A stretch of 6,667 nt of DNA from the NCBI GenBank assembly GCA_013316395.1, contig WSMU01000035.1, positions 1 to 6,667 on the forward strand, read 5' to 3'. Source of the stretch: Alphaproteobacteria bacterium. GTDB taxonomy: Bacteria > Pseudomonadota > Alphaproteobacteria > Rs-D84. The translations under genes were made by a program, and so were the position numbers. Positions 5,779 to 6,667 of the stretch are shown here, in pieces. The notes under the pieces were generated by a model. That model did not search any database and was not told the DNA's origin. It saw nothing but the letters and a program-made list of their open reading frames with translations. Numbering within the stretch: the stretch's first letter is position 1; each line of letters begins with the position of its first letter.

Positions 5779-6168
5779 TTAATTTTCTCGGTTAAAATAA
5801 AACCGACAACCATCCACATATATATAAACCGTATCCGGCGCGGCTATATATAATTTTTGTACTACTTTGTTGCCTTTTGATATCAAAATGGCGGGAACAT
5901 TTTCGTATTCATCCACAGGAACTTTGGTAATATCAATATTCCTTATCTGCTTTGGTGTATTATCTATAGAATACGTGTGATTAAAAAAGTTTTCTCCGAT
6001 TGTCATATTGGCGCCCTCAAAATAAGTAGCTATATCTTGACAATCTGCAGTTATGCGGCTTGCATACTCAAAACCAGAATACCGCCACCCACCGCAAAAT
6101 TCGCATGGCTGACCATGTACTGGCATGCACCCAATCAATAACAACAAAGCAAACATATGTTTTTTCAT
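5779..6168 (-). CDS. Short exported protein or lipoprotein, hypothetical
   Basis: The 129-residue product starts with a Lys-Lys N-terminus and a hydrophobic core (MFALLLLIGC). LIGC at 11-14 fits a lipobox, which would make Cys14 the lipidated residue. Cleavage after the VHG at 17-19 is the alternative for a soluble secreted protein. The mature part has Cys22 and Cys25 (PCEFC), Cys43 and Cys121, enough for two disulfides, and ends in a beta-rich pattern (KLYIAAPDTVYIYVDGCRFYF). It resembles in outline a small beta-barrel or lipocalin-like periplasmic domain, but I cannot assign a family. ATG 6168 is used because it begins the signal peptide; no clear Shine-Dalgarno is present. It is followed with zero spacing by the L,D-transpeptidase-like remnant in the same frame. 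Confidence 0.75.
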   Translation of the reverse strand: MKKHMFALLLLIGCMPVHGQPCEFCGGWRYSGFEYASRITADCQDIATYFEGANMTIGENFFNHTYSIDNTPKQIRNIDITKVPVDEYENVPAILISKGNKVVQKLYIAAPDTVYIYVDGCRFYFNREN

Positions 6169-6198
6169 TACGCATAATATATATCACCGAAATGTCAA
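6169..6198 (-). promoter_or_regulatory. Possible promoter for the exported-protein gene
   Basis: A perfect TTGACA (6193-6198 reversed) lies 24 bases before the ATG. The -10 is uncertain: TATTAT is only 13 bp away, and TGATATATA could act as an extended -10. Any start would fall close to the ATG, so the mRNA would have almost no leader. Confidence 0.35.
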
Positions 6199-6211
6199 AG
6201 TAAATGCTTAT

Positions 6212-6397
6212 TTAATATGCGCCATTGTTATACATATTCCACTCATCATTTCGTCTGTTAATCAATCCATTTGATACTGCGCCTTGGGTTCGATTCCATG
6301 CACGCCATGCAGATTCCAATGAAGGGTACTTGGAACTTGCAAAATCAGGATTGTTTATATATTGTACAACAGTGGAATTCGCAAACGCACCGCCGGC
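6212..6397 (-). pseudogene. C-terminal remnant of a GH24 phage-type lysozyme
   Basis: The minus-strand frame is open from just after a TGA (6398-6400) to TAA (6212-6214) and encodes 61 residues. It carries GGAFANSTVVQYIN, matching the lysozyme segment that follows the 'SFxxNxGxGAFxxST' helix. Further on comes WRAWNRTQGAVSNGLINRRN, the usual GH24 ending with a conserved 'GLxNRRxxE' pattern. GH24 enzymes cleave the glycan strands of peptidoglycan. The N-terminal domain with the catalytic Glu is absent, so it cannot be active. Upstream the frame hits a TGA exactly where the plus-strand tail fragment (6382-6453) begins, so two headless tails meet head to head. It is a remnant of a prophage or chromosomal endolysin gene. 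Confidence 0.75.
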
Positions 6398-6453
6398 TCA
6401 CCGCCGAATATATAGCCACACAATTCCCAGATATTGAAATTGTGCATTTATAA
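6382..6453 (+). pseudogene. Headless gene tail, copy B of the repeated 24-codon C-terminus
   Basis: The 24 codons, ending in TAA at 6451-6453, encode HRRLTAEYIATQFPDIEIVHL preceded by Gln-Thr. They match copy A at 4825-4896 in 56 of 72 bases, with several silent third-position changes. Upstream of 6382 the sequence is the antisense of the GH24 lysozyme remnant, so the longer plus-strand frame reaching back to an ATG at 6271 is accidental. No homology is visible after the stop either. The parent gene is unknown. Confidence 0.6.
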
Positions 6454-6509
6454 GTAGATTACTTTGTTTCATCTAAAATCCATTTATCTCTTTTGACATT
6501 AGATGTTAT

Positions 6510-6667
6510 CTAATTATCGTTATACCCAAACATACGTGTCTTAAACACTTCTTTCCAATAACTTTCGCGCTCTAATGCTTTATCGCATCCAATGTCTGTC
6601 TTTGGAAATATCTCCAATATACTGTATTGAAAATTATCCTGAATATATTTAATACCTTTTTCTTTGA
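6510..6667 (-). CDS. GIY-YIG-type nuclease, C-terminal part (runs off the right edge)
   Basis: The minus-strand frame from the edge to TAG (6510-6512) encodes the last 51 residues of a protein. They read KEKGIKYIQDNFQYSILEI, then ALERESYWKEVF and TRMFGYNDN. This is the usual end of small GIY-YIG family proteins: an 'NFxFxILE' strand, a 'REQYW' helix in which the Glu is the metal-binding residue, and a closing 'GYNxN'. Such nucleases include homing endonucleases of phages and mobile introns as well as stand-alone genomic copies. Whether the gene is complete beyond the edge is unknown; given its neighbours it might be another tail. The assignment rests on motif resemblance only. Confidence 0.7.
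   Translation of the reverse strand, partial: KEKGIKYIQDNFQYSILEIFPKTDIGCDKALERESYWKEVFKTRMFGYNDN

Noticed and set aside
6286..6297. GGGTTCGATTCC looks like the T-arm of a tRNA or tmRNA, with CGCCA nearby
   Set aside because: The T-stem has only two pairs, no acceptor, D or anticodon arm can be drawn, and the bases are the antisense of conserved lysozyme codons.
6225..6453. Two plus-strand frames with ATG starts at 6225 and 6271
   Set aside because: Most of their length is antisense to the GH24 remnant. Only the last 24 codons of the second frame have homology support.
1..6667. CRISPR array, integron attC sites or insertion-sequence ends
   Set aside because: No regularly spaced repeats, no paired attC-type inverted repeats and no transposase were found on reading both strands.

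Overview
The window reads as chromosomal DNA of an unidentified, probably uncultured bacterium. A cell envelope with peptidoglycan is suggested by the exported and membrane proteins and by remnants of two peptidoglycan-active enzymes. It carries a single-chain (alpha2-type) glycyl-tRNA synthetase, and several genes lack a Shine-Dalgarno sequence. I cannot name the taxon from sequence alone. By eye the right third is more AT-rich than the glyS part.

Layout. Bases 1-77 are an exact direct copy of 5073-5149, which lies inside a small membrane-protein gene. Directly after this copy an unrecognised gene begins mid-frame and runs to 1109, so it appears to have lost its 5' end at the join. It converges on a complete glyS (minus, 1138-2499) across a shared two-way terminator. 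Divergent from glyS is a two-TM hypothetical gene (2610-2996). It converges, again across a two-way terminator, on a second membrane protein with a charged tail (3051-3575, minus). Divergent from that is an HD-domain phosphohydrolase (3694-4680).

From about 4800 to the right edge the character changes. There are three small minus-strand genes: two tandem, related, three-helix membrane proteins and one short exported protein or lipoprotein. Around them lie gene tails without heads: a 24-codon tail present twice as diverged direct copies (4825-4896 and 6382-6453, plus strand), the catalytic tail of an L,D-transpeptidase-like (YkuD/DUF2778-type) enzyme (5590-5778), the C-terminal part of a GH24 phage-type lysozyme (6212-6397), and at the edge the C-terminus of a GIY-YIG-type nuclease (6510-6667). 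The short fragments are missed by ordinary ORF length cut-offs.

Interpretation (inference): the left two thirds is an ordinary core-gene neighbourhood with neat promoter and terminator architecture. The right part is a decayed accessory island, perhaps a former lysis or effector cassette with its small membrane partners. The 77-base repeat with a 5,072-base period marks either the junction of a tandem duplication or circle carrying glyS, or a k-mer overlap left by assembly. Telling these apart is the most useful check. I found no rRNA, tRNA, CRISPR array or complete insertion sequence.
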